This document shows positions 48,162 through 62,089 of a DNA stretch of 64,000 nucleotides, one piece after another; the first letter of the stretch is position 1; each line of letters begins with the position of its first letter. Under the pieces are notes generated by a model. It was not told where the DNA came from, did not search any database, and saw only the letters and a program-made list of their open reading frames with translations. The DNA is from Cohnella luojiensis (GTDB taxonomy: Bacteria > Bacillota > Bacilli > Paenibacillales > Paenibacillaceae). Position numbers and translations under genes: made by a program. Location: NCBI RefSeq assembly GCF_004564235.1, contig NZ_SOMN01000030.1, positions 1 to 64,000 on the forward strand, in the 5' to 3' direction.

Positions 48162-48454
48162 TGAGAAACCCCCGCGATCTAATCAAACGGCCGGTTATTA
48201 CCGAACGCACAAGCGACTTCATGGAACAGCGCAAATACGTGTTCGAAGTTGACTTGAAAGCGAACAAAACCGAAATCAAACAAGCCATCGAACAGATCTT
48301 CAAAGTGAAGGTCGTTGGCGTTAACACGCTCAGAATGCCTGCTAAGCCTAAGCGCTACGGTAAACACAGCGGGTACACTTCCGAGTGGAAAAAAGCGATC
48401 GTGCAGCTTTCCGCCGATAGCAAACCGCTTGAGTATTTTGAGTCCTCTGTATAA
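48161..48454 (+). CDS. rplW: 50S ribosomal protein L23
   Basis: L23 borders the tunnel exit and is the docking point for trigger factor and SRP. The 97-residue protein has RDLIKRPVITERTSDFM and the KVVGVNTLRMPAKPKRYGK segment. ATG 48161 overlaps the rplD stop. Confidence 0.96.
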   Translation: MRNPRDLIKRPVITERTSDFMEQRKYVFEVDLKANKTEIKQAIEQIFKVKVVGVNTLRMPAKPKRYGKHSGYTSEWKKAIVQLSADSKPLEYFESSV

Positions 48455-48483
48455 TAAGTCTCTAAAGTAAGGAGGGAATCCAA

Positions 48484-49314
48484 TTGCCAGTCAAAAAGTT
48501 TAATCCGACAACGGCTAGCCGTCGTCAAATGACGATTGCTACGTTTGAAGAGATCACGGCAACAGAGCCGGAAAAATCTTTGCTCGCGCCGTTATTCAAA
48601 CGCGCTGGTCGTAATAACCAAGGTAAGATTACCGTTCGTCATCACGGCGGCGGACACAAGCGTAAATACCGGATCATCGATTTCAAGCGCATTAAGGACG
48701 GCATACCCGGCCGCGTGGCTACGATTGAATACGATCCGAACAGGACGTCCTACATCGCTCTGATTAACTACGCAGACGGTGAGAAGACATACATCATCGC
48801 GCCGAAAGGCCTTAAAGTCGGCGATGTAATCACATCGGGTCCTAACGCTGATATCAAAGTGGGCAACGCGCTTCCGTTGGAGAACATTCCAGTCGGTACC
48901 GTTATCCACAACATCGAGCTTAAGCCAGGCAAAGGCGGCCAAATGGTTCGCGCAGCCGGAACAAGCGCTCAATTGCTCGGTAAAGAAGAAGCCTACGTTA
49001 CAATTCGTCTGACATCCGGTGAGATTCGCCGCATCCTTAAAACATGCCGCGCAACGATCGGTACGGTCGGTAACTCTGACCACGAATTGCTCAACATCGG
49101 TAAAGCTGGACGGAATCGTTGGTTAGGCAAACGCCCGACCGTACGTGGTGTCGTCATGAACCCGAACGATCACCCGCACGGCGGTGGCGAAGGCCGCGCG
49201 CCAATCGGACGCAAATCCCCGCTTTCTCCATGGGGCAAGCCAACGCTTGGCTACAAAACACGCAAGAAGAAAAAAGCTTCGAGCAAATATATTGTTCGTC
49301 GTCGCAGCAAGTAA
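48484..49314 (+). CDS. rplB: 50S ribosomal protein L2
   Basis: L2 is needed for subunit joining and peptidyl transfer. The 276-residue protein has the [19 protein letters not shown] segment and the C-terminal [18 protein letters not shown] motif with the key histidine. The start is TTG 48484 with AAGGAGGG upstream. Confidence 0.97.
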   Translation: MPVKKFNPTTASRRQMTIATFEEITATEPEKSLLAPLFKRAGRNNQGKITVRHHGGGHKRKYRIIDFKRIKDGIPGRVATIEYDPNRTSYIALINYADGEKTYIIAPKGLKVGDVITSGPNADIKVGNALPLENIPVGTVIHNIELKPGKGGQMVRAAGTSAQLLGKEEAYVTIRLTSGEIRRILKTCRATIGTVGNSDHELLNIGKAGRNRWLGKRPTVRGVVMNPNDHPHGGGEGRAPIGRKSPLSPWGKPTLGYKTRKKKKASSKYIVRRRSK

Positions 49315-49359
49315 GAAACGTTGTCTAGCGGCATGAACGAATGAGAAGTGATATGGGGT

Positions 49360-49411
49360 CCCCGAAAAGTAATCGGAATACGCTTCGAAGCATCGACTTC
49401 ACTTTTTGGGG
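49360..49411 (+). other. Hairpin in the rplB-rpsS spacer
   Basis: A 127-nt gap separates rplB from rpsS. It contains ccccgaaaagt (49360-49370) pairing with actttttgggg (49401-49411), with the palindrome gcttcgaagc in the loop. No T-run follows, so it is more likely a processing or regulatory structure than a terminator. Confidence 0.6.
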
Positions 49412-49441
49412 TGAAAACCGCGTTGAAGGGAGGAGCATTCC

Positions 49442-49723
49442 ATGGGTCGCAGTTTGAAAAAAGGACCTTTCGTGGATGGCTATCTGCTGAAAAAAGTGGA
49501 AGAACTGTCCGGATCGAATAAGAAGGTAGTCATTAAAACTTGGTCTCGTCGCTCGACGATTTTCCCGCAATTCGTTGGTCAAACGTTCGCAGTATATGAC
49601 GGACGCAAGCATGTGCCGGTATATGTGTCGGAAGACATGGTCGGTCACAAACTTGGCGAATTCGCGCCAACTCGTACTTTCAAAGGTCATACCGACGACG
49701 ATAAGAAAACGGGCAAGCGATAA
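49442..49723 (+). CDS. rpsS: 30S ribosomal protein S19
   Basis: S19 sits on the 30S head with S13 and S14. The 93-residue protein starts [18 protein letters not shown] and has the [16 protein letters not shown] motif. ATG 49442 follows GGGAGGAG. Confidence 0.97.
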   Translation: MGRSLKKGPFVDGYLLKKVEELSGSNKKVVIKTWSRRSTIFPQFVGQTFAVYDGRKHVPVYVSEDMVGHKLGEFAPTRTFKGHTDDDKKTGKR

Positions 49724-49794
49724 TTTTAACCCTACGTAGTAAGTGCGATCGACTGATTCGCACCGATGCGTAACGTAAGGGAGGAGGTACACCG

Positions 49795-50133
49795 ATGTCT
49801 CAGCAAGCCAAAGCTCATGTGAATAACATTCGCATACCGGCTCGTAAAGTCCGCCTGGTCGTTGACCTGATTCGCGGTAAAAAAGTCGGCGATGCTGTTG
49901 CCATTTTGCGTCATACGCCGCGTTCGGCATCTCCGGTTCTGGAGAAGCTATTGAACTCTGCGATTGCGAACGCTGAACACAACTACCAGCTCGACGTGAA
50001 CAAATTGGTCGTGTCCGAAGCCTTCGTTAACGAAGGTCCTACGATGAAACGATTCCAACCTCGTTCCCAAGGTCGCGCATTTAGTATTTTCAAGCGCTCC
50101 AGCCACATTACGCTGGTCGTATCTGAGAAATAA
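49795..50133 (+). CDS. rplV: 50S ribosomal protein L22
   Basis: L22 has an extended hairpin in the exit tunnel. The 112-residue protein has [19 protein letters not shown] and the hairpin [21 protein letters not shown] 49795 follows GGAGGAGG. Confidence 0.97.
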   Translation: MSQQAKAHVNNIRIPARKVRLVVDLIRGKKVGDAVAILRHTPRSASPVLEKLLNSAIANAEHNYQLDVNKLVVSEAFVNEGPTMKRFQPRSQGRAFSIFKRSSHITLVVSEK

Positions 50134-50146
50134 GGAGGGACAACGT

Positions 50147-50809
50147 GTGGGTCAAAAAGTAAATCCCGTCGGTCTTCGTATCGGCATTATCCGTGATTGG
50201 GAATCCAAATGGTATGCCGAGAAAGATTTCGGCACTCTTCTTATCGAAGATGTCAAAATCCGCGAATTCCTTAAGAAGAAGCTTAAAGAAGCTGCGGTTT
50301 CCAAAATCGAAATCGAACGTGCCGCTAACCGCGTCAACGTTACGATTCACACTGCTAAGCCGGGTATCGTAATCGGTAAAGGCGGCGCTGAAGTAGAAGT
50401 GCTTCGCGGCCAATTGACCAAGATATCTAACGGTAAAAAAGTACACATCAATATCTCCGAGATCAAAAACCCGGAAATGGACGCTATCCTGGTTGCCGAG
50501 AGCATCGCGCAACAATTGGAACGCCGCGTTTCATTCCGCCGCGCGATGAAACAAGCTATGCAACGTACGCAACGCGCTGGCGCGAAAGGAATCAAAACAT
50601 CCGTTAGTGGTCGTCTGGGCGGAGCGGAAATTGCTCGTCAAGAAGGATACAGCGAAGGAACGGTGCCATTGCATACGCTCCGCGCTGATATCGACTACGG
50701 AACGGCGGAAGCACATACGACTTACGGCCGCATCGGCGTAAAAGTATGGATCTACCGCGGCGAAGTCCTTCCGACGAAGAAAAGAGCTGCTGAGGAAGGA
50801 GGCAACTGA
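50147..50809 (+). CDS. rpsC: 30S ribosomal protein S3
   Basis: S3 lines the mRNA entry channel. The 220-residue protein has the KH domain with [13 protein letters not shown] and the C-terminal [17 protein letters not shown]. The start is GTG 50147 with AAGGAGGG upstream, 13 nt after rplV. Confidence 0.97.
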   Translation: MGQKVNPVGLRIGIIRDWESKWYAEKDFGTLLIEDVKIREFLKKKLKEAAVSKIEIERAANRVNVTIHTAKPGIVIGKGGAEVEVLRGQLTKISNGKKVHINISEIKNPEMDAILVAESIAQQLERRVSFRRAMKQAMQRTQRAGAKGIKTSVSGRLGGAEIARQEGYSEGTVPLHTLRADIDYGTAEAHTTYGRIGVKVWIYRGEVLPTKKRAAEEGGN

Positions 50810-50811
50810 TC

Positions 50812-51249
50812 ATGTTGGTCCCTAAACGCGTTAAACACCGCAAAGAACATCGCGGTAAAATGAAAGGTCGCGCTAAAGGCGGCGCTGAAGTTCATTTCGG
50901 TGAATTCGGTCTGCAAGCGATGGAGCCTTCTTGGGTAACAAACCGTCAAATCGAGGCTGCACGTATTGCCATGACTCGTTATATCAAACGGGGCGGTAAA
51001 GTTTGGATCAAAATTTTCCCTTCGAAACCAATTACCCAAAAACCTCTCGAGGTACGTATGGGTAGCGGTAAAGGTAACGTAGAAGCATGGGTTGCCGTTG
51101 TGAAACCGGGCAAAGTATTGTTCGAACTCGCAGGGGTATCCGAGGAGATCGCACGTGAAGCGATGCGTCTTGCAGCACATAAGTTGCCGATCAAGACGAA
51201 GTTTGTGAAACGTGAAGAACTGGGTGGTGAAGCAAATGAAAGCCAGTGA
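50812..51249 (+). CDS. rplP: 50S ribosomal protein L16
   Basis: L16 binds near the A-site tRNA elbow. The 145-residue protein starts [19 protein letters not shown] and has the [19 protein letters not shown] motif. ATG 50812 comes two bases after the rpsC stop and has GGAAGGAGG inside rpsC. It overlaps rpmC by 14 bp. Confidence 0.97.
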   Translation: MLVPKRVKHRKEHRGKMKGRAKGGAEVHFGEFGLQAMEPSWVTNRQIEAARIAMTRYIKRGGKVWIKIFPSKPITQKPLEVRMGSGKGNVEAWVAVVKPGKVLFELAGVSEEIAREAMRLAAHKLPIKTKFVKREELGGEANESQ

Positions 51250-51433
51250 ATTTCGCAACCTGACATCGGCGGAACTCGAACAGAAGGTCGCCGGCTTCAA
51301 GGATGAGCTGTTCAACCTCCGCTTCCAAATGGCTACTGGCCAATTGGATAACCCGCATCGCCTTGGCGATTTGCGGAAAGAAATTGCTCGGGCTAAAACC
51401 ATTTTGCGCGAGCGTGAACTCGGCATCGGCTAA
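51236..51433 (+). CDS. rpmC: 50S ribosomal protein L29
   Basis: L29 lies beside L23 at the tunnel exit. The 65-residue protein is a two-helix hairpin: [17 protein letters not shown] and a helix ending [17 protein letters not shown], here [19 protein letters not shown] 51236 lies inside rplP and follows GGGTGGTGAA. Confidence 0.95.
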   Translation: MKASEFRNLTSAELEQKVAGFKDELFNLRFQMATGQLDNPHRLGDLRKEIARAKTILRERELGIG

Positions 51434-51479
51434 TACCCGGGAGAAGCCCTGAAGATTGATTTCAGGAAGGAGGATTACC

Positions 51480-51746
51480 ATGAGCGAACGCAATAACAAT
51501 CGTAAAGTGCAGATTGGTAAAGTCGTCAGCGACAAAATGGACAAAACGATTGTGGTGGCCGTTGAAACTTATAAGAAACACAGCCTTTACCACAAACGGA
51601 TTAAATACACGAAGAAATTCAAAGCGCATGACGAAACTAACGATGCACAAATTGGCGACACCGTGAGAATCATGGAGACCCGCCCGTTGTCGAAAGACAA
51701 AACATGGCGCTTGGTCGAAATCGTCGAGAAAGCCGTATTGGCTTAA
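51480..51746 (+). CDS. rpsQ: 30S ribosomal protein S17
   Basis: S17 is an early-binding OB-fold protein of the 30S body. The 88-residue protein has [17 protein letters not shown] and the [17 protein letters not shown] motif. ATG 51480 follows GGAAGGAGG. Confidence 0.97.
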   Translation: MSERNNNRKVQIGKVVSDKMDKTIVVAVETYKKHSLYHKRIKYTKKFKAHDETNDAQIGDTVRIMETRPLSKDKTWRLVEIVEKAVLA

Positions 51747-51826
51747 GCCGCTGCGAACACAACAACACTCGATTATAAGGTGTGCGTTCGTCAGCATTCA
51801 GCTGTGACTGAAAGGAGGACCTTGCG

Positions 51827-52195
51827 ATGATTCAACCGTTTACGCGTCTGCATGTTGCCGACAACTCCGGCGCGAAAGAATTGATGTGTATCCGCGTTCT
51901 TGGCGGTACAGGACGCCGCGTAGGACATATCGGCGATATGATCGTATGCTCCGTTAAACAAGCAACACCAGGCGGCGTTGTCAAAAAAGGCGACGTAGTC
52001 AAATGCGTTATCGTTCGTACGAAACGTTCGGTACGCCGTAAAGACGGATCCTATATCGCGTTCGACGAGAACGCTGCTGTAATCGTTAAAGAAGACAAGA
52101 GCCCGCGCGGTACCCGTATCTTCGGACCTGTAGCTCGCGAGCTTCGCGAACGTGACTTCATGAAAATCATTTCCCTGGCACCGGAAGTACTTTAA
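51827..52195 (+). CDS. rplN: 50S ribosomal protein L14
   Basis: L14 forms an intersubunit bridge and is the docking site of the silencing factor RsfS. The 122-residue protein has [18 protein letters not shown] and a C-terminal [12 protein letters not shown] 51827 follows AAAGGAGG. Confidence 0.97.
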   Translation: MIQPFTRLHVADNSGAKELMCIRVLGGTGRRVGHIGDMIVCSVKQATPGGVVKKGDVVKCVIVRTKRSVRRKDGSYIAFDENAAVIVKEDKSPRGTRIFGPVARELRERDFMKIISLAPEVL

Positions 52196-52240
52196 TACTC
52201 CGGAACGCACCGATGGAGAAACACTCAAGGAGGTGTACCC

Positions 52241-52594
52241 ATGCCCCGTCTGAAAAAAGTGCTTGAATCGCACAACAATAAACTGCACGTGAAAAAAGAC
52301 GATAACATCATCGTCATCTCGGGCAAAGACAAAGGCAAGAAAGGCCGTATTATCGCTGCATATCCGCGCGAAAATCGCGTCCTGGTCGAGGGTGTGAACA
52401 TGGTAAAACGCCATACTCGCCCGAACCCAACGAACCAACAAGGCGGTATCATCGAGCGCGAAGCGCCGATTCACGTATCGAACGTGATGCATATCGATCC
52501 TAAAAGCGGCAAGCCAACTCGCGTTGGCACGAAGACGCTTGAGAACGGAACAAAAGTCCGGGTCGCTAAGCGCTCTGGAGAACTGATCGACTAA
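52241..52594 (+). CDS. rplX: 50S ribosomal protein L24
   Basis: L24 starts 50S assembly. The 117-residue protein has a KOW motif ([20 protein letters not shown]) and the [18 protein letters not shown] stretch. ATG 52241 follows AAGGAGGTG. Confidence 0.97.
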   Translation: MPRLKKVLESHNNKLHVKKDDNIIVISGKDKGKKGRIIAAYPRENRVLVEGVNMVKRHTRPNPTNQQGGIIEREAPIHVSNVMHIDPKSGKPTRVGTKTLENGTKVRVAKRSGELID

Positions 52595-52629
52595 TCGCAG
52601 TAAGAACGGAAAGGAGGTCACTGTGACTC

Positions 52630-53172
52630 ATGGCAGCAAGAATGAAGGAACGTTTCCTGAATGAAATCACTCCTGCTCTTATGCAGAAGTTCAGCTACAA
52701 GTCAGTCATGCAAGTGCCGAAAATCGAGAAAGTCGTCATCAACATGGGTGTCGGCGAAGCGGTTTCGAACTCCAAAATCATGGATTTCGCGGTAGAAGAC
52801 ATGCAGAAGATCGCAGGTCAAAAACCTGTAATCACTCGTTCTAAGAAATCGATCGCGGGCTTCCGCTTGCGTGAGAACTTGCCAATCGGCGTTAAAGTAA
52901 CGCTGCGCGGCGAACGGATGTACTACTTCCTGGACAAATTGTTCAACATCTCCCTACCCCGTGTACGCGACTTTCACGGCGTATCGACGAAATCGTTCGA
53001 TGGCCGCGGCAACTACACGCTAGGATTGAAAGAACAACTGATCTTCCCGGAAATCGAGTATGACAAGATTGATAAAGTTCGCGGGATGGATATCGTCATC
53101 GTAACGACTGCGCAATCGGACGAAGAAGCGCGTGAGCTGCTCACCCAATTGGGTATGCCGTTTGCGAAGTGA
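52630..53172 (+). CDS. rplE: 50S ribosomal protein L5
   Basis: L5 binds 5S rRNA and contacts the P-site tRNA. The 180-residue protein has [19 protein letters not shown] and [22 protein letters not shown] 52630 follows AAAGGAGG. Confidence 0.97.
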   Translation: MAARMKERFLNEITPALMQKFSYKSVMQVPKIEKVVINMGVGEAVSNSKIMDFAVEDMQKIAGQKPVITRSKKSIAGFRLRENLPIGVKVTLRGERMYYFLDKLFNISLPRVRDFHGVSTKSFDGRGNYTLGLKEQLIFPEIEYDKIDKVRGMDIVIVTTAQSDEEARELLTQLGMPFAK

Positions 53173-53222
53173 CGATAGCCCGGTCAATTAGCAAAAGGTA
53201 CCTAATGGAGGTGTGAAAGCAA

Positions 53223-53408
53223 GTGGCAAAAACGTCGATGAAAATTAAGCAACAGCGTGCGCCGAAGTTTAAAGTCCAGGCTTACACGCGTTGCGAACGT
53301 TGCGGACGTCCGCATTCCGTTTTGCAAAAATTCAAGATCTGCCGGATCTGTTTCCGTGAATTGGCATACAAAGGCCAGATTCCTGGCGTCAAAAAAGCGA
53401 GCTGGTAA
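53223..53408 (+). CDS. rpsN: 30S ribosomal protein S14, type Z (zinc-binding)
   Basis: The short, 61-residue zinc form of S14. The ligand pairs are CERC (24-27) and CRIC (40-43). The start is GTG 53223 with GGAGGTG upstream. Confidence 0.97.
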   Translation: MAKTSMKIKQQRAPKFKVQAYTRCERCGRPHSVLQKFKICRICFRELAYKGQIPGVKKASW

Positions 53409-53438
53409 TCAGCCTAGTTCGGGAAGGAGGTTTACCCC

Positions 53439-53837
53439 ATGGTTATGTCTGATCCTATTGCAGATATGTTGACGCGGATTCGCAATGCGAACCTCGTGCG
53501 TCATGAGTCGGTGGAATTACCTGCGTCTATGGTGAAGAAGCAAATTGCTGAAATCCTGAAACGTGAAGGTTTTATCCGCGACGCTGAATATGTAGAAGAT
53601 AACAAGCAAGGCCTGATCCGTATCTTCTTGAAGTACGGACCGAACAACGAGCGCGTTATCACGGGTCTTAAACGCATTAGCAAACCAGGTTTGCGCGTTT
53701 ACACGAAATCTACTGAAGTACCGCGTGTGTTGGGTGGCCTCGGCATCGCGATCATTTCCACATCCAAAGGCATCATCACCGATAAGGAAGCCCGTCAAGG
53801 GAAGTCCGGCGGAGAAGTGCTTTGCTACGTTTGGTAA
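53439..53837 (+). CDS. rpsH: 30S ribosomal protein S8
   Basis: S8 binds 16S helix 21 and is the feedback repressor of spc operons in several bacteria. The 132-residue protein has [14 protein letters not shown] and the C-terminal [13 protein letters not shown] and [12 protein letters not shown] 53439 follows GGAAGGAGG; ATG 53445 is possible. Confidence 0.97.
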   Translation: MVMSDPIADMLTRIRNANLVRHESVELPASMVKKQIAEILKREGFIRDAEYVEDNKQGLIRIFLKYGPNNERVITGLKRISKPGLRVYTKSTEVPRVLGGLGIAIISTSKGIITDKEARQGKSGGEVLCYVW

Positions 53838-53867
53838 TTTAACTGTCACAAGATTGGAGGTGTACCT

Positions 53868-54410
53868 ATGTCCCGTATTGGACGCAAACCGATTCAGGTG
53901 CCTAACGGCGTGAACGTGAACCTGGACAACAACGTAATTACGGTTAAAGGCCCAAAAGGAACTTTGTCCCGCGTACTTCACAGCGATATGAAAGTTTCCT
54001 ACGAGACCGATGTCATTACCGTTGAACGTCCTTCCGATAACAAACTTCACCGCTCGCTGCACGGCACGACCCGCAGCGTAGTAGCCAACATGGTAAGCGG
54101 CGTAACCGAAGGTTACATCAGAACCCTTGATCTGGTAGGTGTAGGTTACCGTGCAAGTAAATCCGGCGAAAAGCTGGTATTGAACGTAGGTTACTCTCAC
54201 CCGGTTGAAATCGTTCCGGCTAGCGGCATTGAATTCGAAGTGCCGGCACAAAACAAGATTATCGTTAAAGGCATCGATAAAGAAGCAGTCGGCGAGATTG
54301 CTGCCAAGATCCGTGCCGTTCGTCCTCCCGAGCCTTACAAAGGCAAAGGGATCAAGTACGAAGGCGAACGTATCCTTCGCAAAGAAGGTAAAGCAGGCAA
54401 GAAGAAATAA
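53868..54410 (+). CDS. rplF: 50S ribosomal protein L6
   Basis: L6 lies near the factor-binding site. The 180-residue protein starts [14 protein letters not shown] and ends with the [15 protein letters not shown] motif. ATG 53868 follows TGGAGGTG. Confidence 0.97.
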   Translation: MSRIGRKPIQVPNGVNVNLDNNVITVKGPKGTLSRVLHSDMKVSYETDVITVERPSDNKLHRSLHGTTRSVVANMVSGVTEGYIRTLDLVGVGYRASKSGEKLVLNVGYSHPVEIVPASGIEFEVPAQNKIIVKGIDKEAVGEIAAKIRAVRPPEPYKGKGIKYEGERILRKEGKAGKKK

Positions 54411-54476
54411 TGAATTAAGTTGCGGGTGGTTAGAAGCTGCCTAGATGCAACAACGAGAAGGGAGAGAACCTTTCGG

Positions 54477-54842
54477 ATGATTACAAAAAGCGATAAAAAT
54501 AAAGCCCGTCTGAAACGTCACCTTCGGGTACGTAAGAAAATCAGCGGTACGAACGAACGCCCGCGTCTTTCCGTGTTCCGTTCTTCCAAGCACATCTACG
54601 CTCAACTGATCGATGACGTTAAAGGCGTAACGCTTGCGGCTGCATCTACGGTTGACAAAGAATTTGCTGAAGTAGGAAATGGCGGCAGCGTTGAGTCTGC
54701 TCGCAAAGTAGGCGAACTGATCGCTAAGCGCGCGAAAGAAAAAGGATACGAGAGCGTCGTGTTCGATCGCGGCGGCTATCTGTATCACGGACGTATTCAA
54801 GCACTGGCTGACGCGGCACGCGAAGCCGGATTACAGTTTTAA
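54477..54842 (+). CDS. rplR: 50S ribosomal protein L18
   Basis: L18 binds 5S rRNA with L5. The 121-residue protein has [18 protein letters not shown] and the [23 protein letters not shown] motif. ATG 54477 follows GAAGGGAG; an upstream ATG at 54420 would add 19 unconserved residues. Confidence 0.96.
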   Translation: MITKSDKNKARLKRHLRVRKKISGTNERPRLSVFRSSKHIYAQLIDDVKGVTLAAASTVDKEFAEVGNGGSVESARKVGELIAKRAKEKGYESVVFDRGGYLYHGRIQALADAAREAGLQF

Positions 54843-54871
54843 TTCATTTTTGACACAAGGAGGTAAACGAC

Positions 54872-55369
54872 TTGCGTGTAGATCCGAATACATTGGAACT
54901 AACCGAAAAAATGGTTCAAATCAATCGTGTCTCCAAAGTCGTCAAAGGCGGACGTCGCTTTAGTTTCAGCGCACTCGTCGTTGTCGGAGACGGCAAAGGC
55001 TGGGTTGGCGCGGGAATCGGTAAAGCTTCCGAAGTTCCAGACGCAATCCGTAAGGGCGTCGATGACGCTAAGAAGAACCTAGTTTTCGTACCACTCGTTG
55101 GAACAACAATTCCACATGCCGTTACGGGAAGTTTCGGCGCCGGCAAAGTGTTGCTGAAACCAGCATCAGAAGGTACGGGCGTTATCGCGGGCGGTCCTGT
55201 CCGCGCGGTGCTCGAGCTTGCTGGAGTCGGCGATATTTTGACGAAATCGCTGGGTTCCTCCAACTCCATTAACATGGTCAATGCGACGTTGGAAGGATTA
55301 TCCCGCCTCAAACGCGCCGAAGACGTAGCGAAACTGCGCGGTAAAACCGTAGCAGAGCTATTCCGTTAA
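54872..55369 (+). CDS. rpsE: 30S ribosomal protein S5
   Basis: S5 guards decoding accuracy at the mRNA entry. The 165-residue protein has the [22 protein letters not shown] loop (the spectinomycin region) and [13 protein letters not shown]. The start is TTG 54872 with AAGGAGG upstream. Confidence 0.97.
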   Translation: MRVDPNTLELTEKMVQINRVSKVVKGGRRFSFSALVVVGDGKGWVGAGIGKASEVPDAIRKGVDDAKKNLVFVPLVGTTIPHAVTGSFGAGKVLLKPASEGTGVIAGGPVRAVLELAGVGDILTKSLGSSNSINMVNATLEGLSRLKRAEDVAKLRGKTVAELFR

Positions 55370-55382
55370 GGAGGGGAAACAG

Positions 55383-55562
55383 ATGGCACAGCTTCAAATC
55401 ACCCTCGTTCGCAGCTTGATTGGCCGTCCTGAGAATCAACGTCAAACGGTGAAAACTCTAGGACTCGGCAAGTTGCATACGTCAGTTATCAGAGAAGATA
55501 ACGTCGCTACTCGCGGCCTTATCAACACGGTTAGTCATTTGATCGAAGTTAAAGAAGTTTAA
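55383..55562 (+). CDS. rpmD: 50S ribosomal protein L30
   Basis: A 59-residue L30 with [20 protein letters not shown] and the [12 protein letters not shown] motif. ATG 55383 lies 8 nt after AAGGAGGGG. It keeps the order rpsE-rpmD-rplO. Confidence 0.95.
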   Translation: MAQLQITLVRSLIGRPENQRQTVKTLGLGKLHTSVIREDNVATRGLINTVSHLIEVKEV

Positions 55563-55599
55563 GATATTAAGCAAAACTTTCAAGGAGGTGCGACGTACG

Positions 55600-56042
55600 A
55601 TGAAATTGCATGAGCTATCTCCGAACGAAGGCTCGACGTTCTCCCGTAAACGGAGAGGACGCGGAGCTGGTAGCGGTTTAGGCAAAACGGCAGGTCGCGG
55701 TCACAAAGGGCAAAACGCTCGTTCCGGCGGCGGAGTGCGTCCCGGCTTCGAGGGTGGACAAAACCCGTTGTACCGTCGGGTACCGAAGCGCGGATTTAAC
55801 AATGATCGTTTCGCAACGGTCTTCGCGATTGTCAATCTGGATCAGCTGAACCGTTTTGAAGCTGGTACGGAAGTGACGCCAGAATTGCTTCTCGAAGAGG
55901 GCATTCTGAAAAATCCAAAAGATGGAATTAAAATTCTGGGCAATGGCGATTTGAACGTGCAGCTGACTGTTAAAGCTCATAAGTTCTCTCAGTCTGCAAC
56001 AGAAAAAATTCAAGCCGCCGGCGGTAAAACCGAGGTGATCTA

Positions 56043-56043
<1 letters not shown>
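55600..56043 (+). CDS. rplO: 50S ribosomal protein L15
   Basis: L15 is a late-assembling 50S protein. The 147-residue product starts [22 protein letters not shown] and has [20 protein letters not shown] 55600 follows AAGGAGGTG. Its stop shares a base with the secY start. Confidence 0.97.
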
Positions 56044-58769
<2,726 letters not shown>

Positions 58770-58784
58770 AGCTAGGTGAATGTT

Positions 58785-59093
58785 ATGACGGTAAACGTTA
58801 AGTTGGAGCCCGGAGACATCGTGAGAAGCCGGCGTGGAAGAGACGAAGGGCAGCTAGCTGTAGTTATCTCCCTCGTCGATGAGCGATTCGCGCTCGTGGC
58901 CGACGGCGACAAACGCCGGTTCGATCGGCCGAAACGCAAAAACGTGCTGCATCTCGAACCGATCGGGACCCGAAGCGAGGAAGTAGCGAATAGCCTTCGC
59001 GACACCGGTCGCGTGACTAACGCGAAGCTCCGGCACGCTATCGGACAAATCGAACAACGGCTCGAAACGCATGCTGTAGAGAAAGGAGAATGA
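58785..59093 (+). CDS. KOW-domain RNA-binding protein between map and infA
   Basis: A 102-residue basic protein. The N-terminal KOW-type barrel (PGDIVRSRRGRDEGQLAVVISLVDERFALVADGDKRR) is followed by a helical tail. Similar small KOW proteins lie at this point in many Bacilli; their role is probably ribosome- or RNA-linked but not established. ATG 58785 has AGGTGA 5 nt upstream, better than GTG 58776. Confidence 0.82.
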   Translation: MTVNVKLEPGDIVRSRRGRDEGQLAVVISLVDERFALVADGDKRRFDRPKRKNVLHLEPIGTRSEEVANSLRDTGRVTNAKLRHAIGQIEQRLETHAVEKGE

Positions 59094-59096
59094 CGG

Positions 59097-59312
59097 TTGG
59101 CCAAAGAGGACGTCATCGAGGTGGAAGGTACGGTCATAGAACCGCTGCCGAATGCCATGTTCAAGGTTGAGCTCGAGAACGGACATCAAATCCTTGCACA
59201 TGTTTCCGGAAAGCTTCGGATGCATTTCATACGGATTCTGACGGGGGATAAAGTGGTAATTCAACTTTCTCCTTACGATTTAACACGGGGCCGTATCACC
59301 TACCGCAAATAA
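59097..59312 (+). CDS. infA: Translation initiation factor IF-1
   Basis: IF-1 blocks the A site during initiation. The 71-residue OB-fold protein has [20 protein letters not shown] and ends [14 protein letters not shown]. It is one residue shorter than the Bacillus form because the tail is YRK, not YRYK. The start is TTG 59097 with AAAGGAG upstream. Confidence 0.96.
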   Translation: MAKEDVIEVEGTVIEPLPNAMFKVELENGHQILAHVSGKLRMHFIRILTGDKVVIQLSPYDLTRGRITYRK

Positions 59313-59327
59313 ATACGTTCGGTCTAC

Positions 59328-59656
<329 letters not shown>

Positions 59657-59679
59657 AATAGAAGGAGGTGCCCCTAACT

Positions 59680-60048
59680 ATGGCACGTATATCTGGTGTT
59701 GACCTCCCGCGCGACAAGCGCGTGGAAATCGCCCTAACGTACATCTTCGGAATTGGTAAACCAACTTCCCAGAGGATTCTAGCGTCTACGGGTGTCAATC
59801 CCGACACTCGCGTTCGTGATCTGACGGAGGATGAGCTCGCTCGTCTTCGCGAAACGATTGACAAGGAACAAAAGGTCGAAGGCGACTTGCGTCGCGAGAT
59901 TGCACTAAACATCAAACGGCTGATTGAAATCGGCTGCTATCGAGGCATCCGTCACCGCCGCGGTCTGCCGGTTCGCGGACAACGTTCGAAAACGAACGCA
60001 CGTACACGCAAAGGTCCACGTCGTACAGTAGCGAACAAGAAGAAGTAA
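59680..60048 (+). CDS. rpsM: 30S ribosomal protein S13
   Basis: S13 contacts the P-site tRNA and L5. The 122-residue protein starts [21 protein letters not shown] and has [25 protein letters not shown] in its tail. ATG 59680 follows AAGGAGGTG. Confidence 0.97.
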   Translation: MARISGVDLPRDKRVEIALTYIFGIGKPTSQRILASTGVNPDTRVRDLTEDELARLRETIDKEQKVEGDLRREIALNIKRLIEIGCYRGIRHRRGLPVRGQRSKTNARTRKGPRRTVANKKK

Positions 60049-60066
60049 TAAGGGGGGATAACAAAC

Positions 60067-60465
60067 ATGGCACAAAAAGGCAAGAAAGTCGTTCGTACCA
60101 AGCGTCGTGATCGGAAGAATATCGATACTGGTGTGGCACATATCCGTTCGACGTTTAACAATACGATTGTGACGATTACGGATCCTCACGGTAACGCGGT
60201 TTCATGGGCGAGCTCTGGTAACCTTGGTTTCAAGGGCTCCCGTAAAAGTACGCCATTCGCTGCTCAAATGGCAGCCGAATCTGCAGCTCGCGCTGCGATG
60301 GAACACGGAATGCGTTTGGTTGAAGTTTCTGTTAAAGGCCCAGGCGCCGGTCGCGAAGCCGCGATTCGTTCGTTGCAAGCCGCTGGCCTTGAAGTCAGCA
60401 TGATCAGAGACGTCACTCCAATCCCGCATAACGGATGCCGTCCTCCGAAGCGCCGCCGCGTATAG
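60067..60465 (+). CDS. rpsK: 30S ribosomal protein S11
   Basis: S11 forms the platform beside the E-site mRNA. The 132-residue protein has [19 protein letters not shown] and the C-terminal [21 protein letters not shown] 60067 follows AAGGGGGG. Confidence 0.97.
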   Translation: MAQKGKKVVRTKRRDRKNIDTGVAHIRSTFNNTIVTITDPHGNAVSWASSGNLGFKGSRKSTPFAAQMAAESAARAAMEHGMRLVEVSVKGPGAGREAAIRSLQAAGLEVSMIRDVTPIPHNGCRPPKRRRV

Positions 60466-60633
60466 CACCGTTGCATGTGTGGTATCAAACAAGAACAACT
60501 TGAGAATAATGGTTGTAACGGTTAGGCATACTACATGGTTTACCCCATAAACATTTCTCCTTATTAAAGGCTGAACCAATTAGTTTGGGTGAACAAAGGG
60601 CAACGTCAGCGACGTTTGAAGGAGGTTTTGGTT

Positions 60634-61578
60634 ATGATAGTGATCGAAAAGCCGAAAATCGATTCTGTGGAGATTCAGGATGACAAGAGATACGGCCGCT
60701 TCGTCGTAGAACCGCTTGAGCGCGGTTATGGGATGACGCTGGGCAACTCTCTTCGCCGAATTCTGTTGTCGTCCTTACCGGGCGCAGCCGTCGTATCGGT
60801 ACAGATTGATGGCGTACTTCATGAATTCTCCACGATTCCGGGAGTCATCGAGGATGTAACGCAAATCATCCTCAATCTGAAGCGTTTATCGCTGAAGATT
60901 CATTCGGACGAGGAAAAAGTGCTAGAGATCGATGCGGAAGGTGATGGCGTAGTAACGGCTGGCGATATCCGCGCGGACAGTGACGTGGAAATCTTGAATC
61001 CGGACCTGCACATCGCGACTCTGGCTTCCGGTGCGCGTCTTCATATGCGTATCTTCGCCAGAGTAGGACGCGGTTACGTTCCATCCGATCGCAACAAGAA
61101 GGAAGATCAACCGATTGGCGTTATTCCGATCGATTCGATCTATACGCCGATTACCCGCGTGAACTATCAAGTCGAGAATACCCGCGTCGGTCAAGTAACG
61201 AACTACGACAAGCTCACGCTTGAAGTTTGGACCGACGGCAGCATCCGACCTGAAGAAGCGGTTAGCTTGGGCGCGAAAATCCTGACGGATCACTTATCCT
61301 TGTTCGTGGGTCTCACGGATGAGGCCAAAGATACCGAGACGATGAAGGAGAAGGAAGAGGACAAGAAAGAAAAAGTACTCGAGATGACTATCGAAGAGCT
61401 TGATCTTTCCGTTCGTTCTTACAACTGCCTGAAACGCGCCGGTATTAACACGGTTCAAGAGCTTATCACGAAAACGGAAGAAGACATGATGAAGGTTCGT
61501 AACTTGGGCCGCAAGTCTTTGGAAGAAGTACAAGAGAAGCTGGAAGAACTGGGTTTGGGCCTTCGTTTAGAGGAATAG
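60634..61578 (+). CDS. rpoA: DNA-directed RNA polymerase subunit alpha
   Basis: Alpha dimerises to start polymerase assembly. The 314-residue protein has an N-terminal domain with [18 protein letters not shown], a linker (about 230-245), and a C-terminal domain that contacts UP elements and activators ([22 protein letters not shown]). ATG 60634 follows GAAGGAGG; an ATG at 60589 would add 15 residues. Confidence 0.97.
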   Translation: MIVIEKPKIDSVEIQDDKRYGRFVVEPLERGYGMTLGNSLRRILLSSLPGAAVVSVQIDGVLHEFSTIPGVIEDVTQIILNLKRLSLKIHSDEEKVLEIDAEGDGVVTAGDIRADSDVEILNPDLHIATLASGARLHMRIFARVGRGYVPSDRNKKEDQPIGVIPIDSIYTPITRVNYQVENTRVGQVTNYDKLTLEVWTDGSIRPEEAVSLGAKILTDHLSLFVGLTDEAKDTETMKEKEEDKKEKVLEMTIEELDLSVRSYNCLKRAGINTVQELITKTEEDMMKVRNLGRKSLEEVQEKLEELGLGLRLEE

Positions 61579-61711
61579 CATCGTAAATGCTGTTTAACGT
61601 ATTGTGACGATTGAACGCAGACGCCTTTGGCGCTGCTTCATCGTTCTTGCGACAACAATTCGCAACGCAATGCGTCGCATGATTTATTGCACCAGTGAGG
61701 AGGGAAAACAA

Positions 61712-62077
61712 ATGGCTTATCAAAAACTGAGTCGCGATTCCAGCTCCCGGAAAGCTCTTTTCCGTGACCTGTGTACCGACCTGTTCCTGTACGAGCGTAT
61801 TCAAACGACTGAAGCGAAAGCTAAAGAAGTTCGCTCAATTGCCGAGAGATTGATTACTCTCGCTAAACGCGGAGACCTGCACGCTCGTCGTCAGGTAGCA
61901 GCATTCGTGCGTCGTGAGAGCCTTAACGGCGAACAAGACGCCATCCAAAAACTGTTCTCCGAGCTCGCTCCGCGTTATGCGGAACGTCCGGGTGGATATA
62001 CACGCATCATGAAGCTCGGACCCCGCCGTGGAGATTCAGCTCCGATGGTGTATCTCGAACTCGTAGATCGCGCGTAA
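61712..62077 (+). CDS. rplQ: 50S ribosomal protein L17
   Basis: L17 lies at the tunnel exit. The 121-residue protein has [18 protein letters not shown] and ends [18 protein letters not shown] 61712 follows GAGGAGGG. Last gene of the alpha operon here. Confidence 0.97.
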   Translation: MAYQKLSRDSSSRKALFRDLCTDLFLYERIQTTEAKAKEVRSIAERLITLAKRGDLHARRQVAAFVRRESLNGEQDAIQKLFSELAPRYAERPGGYTRIMKLGPRRGDSAPMVYLELVDRA

Positions 62078-62089
62078 GAACGGAGCAAA

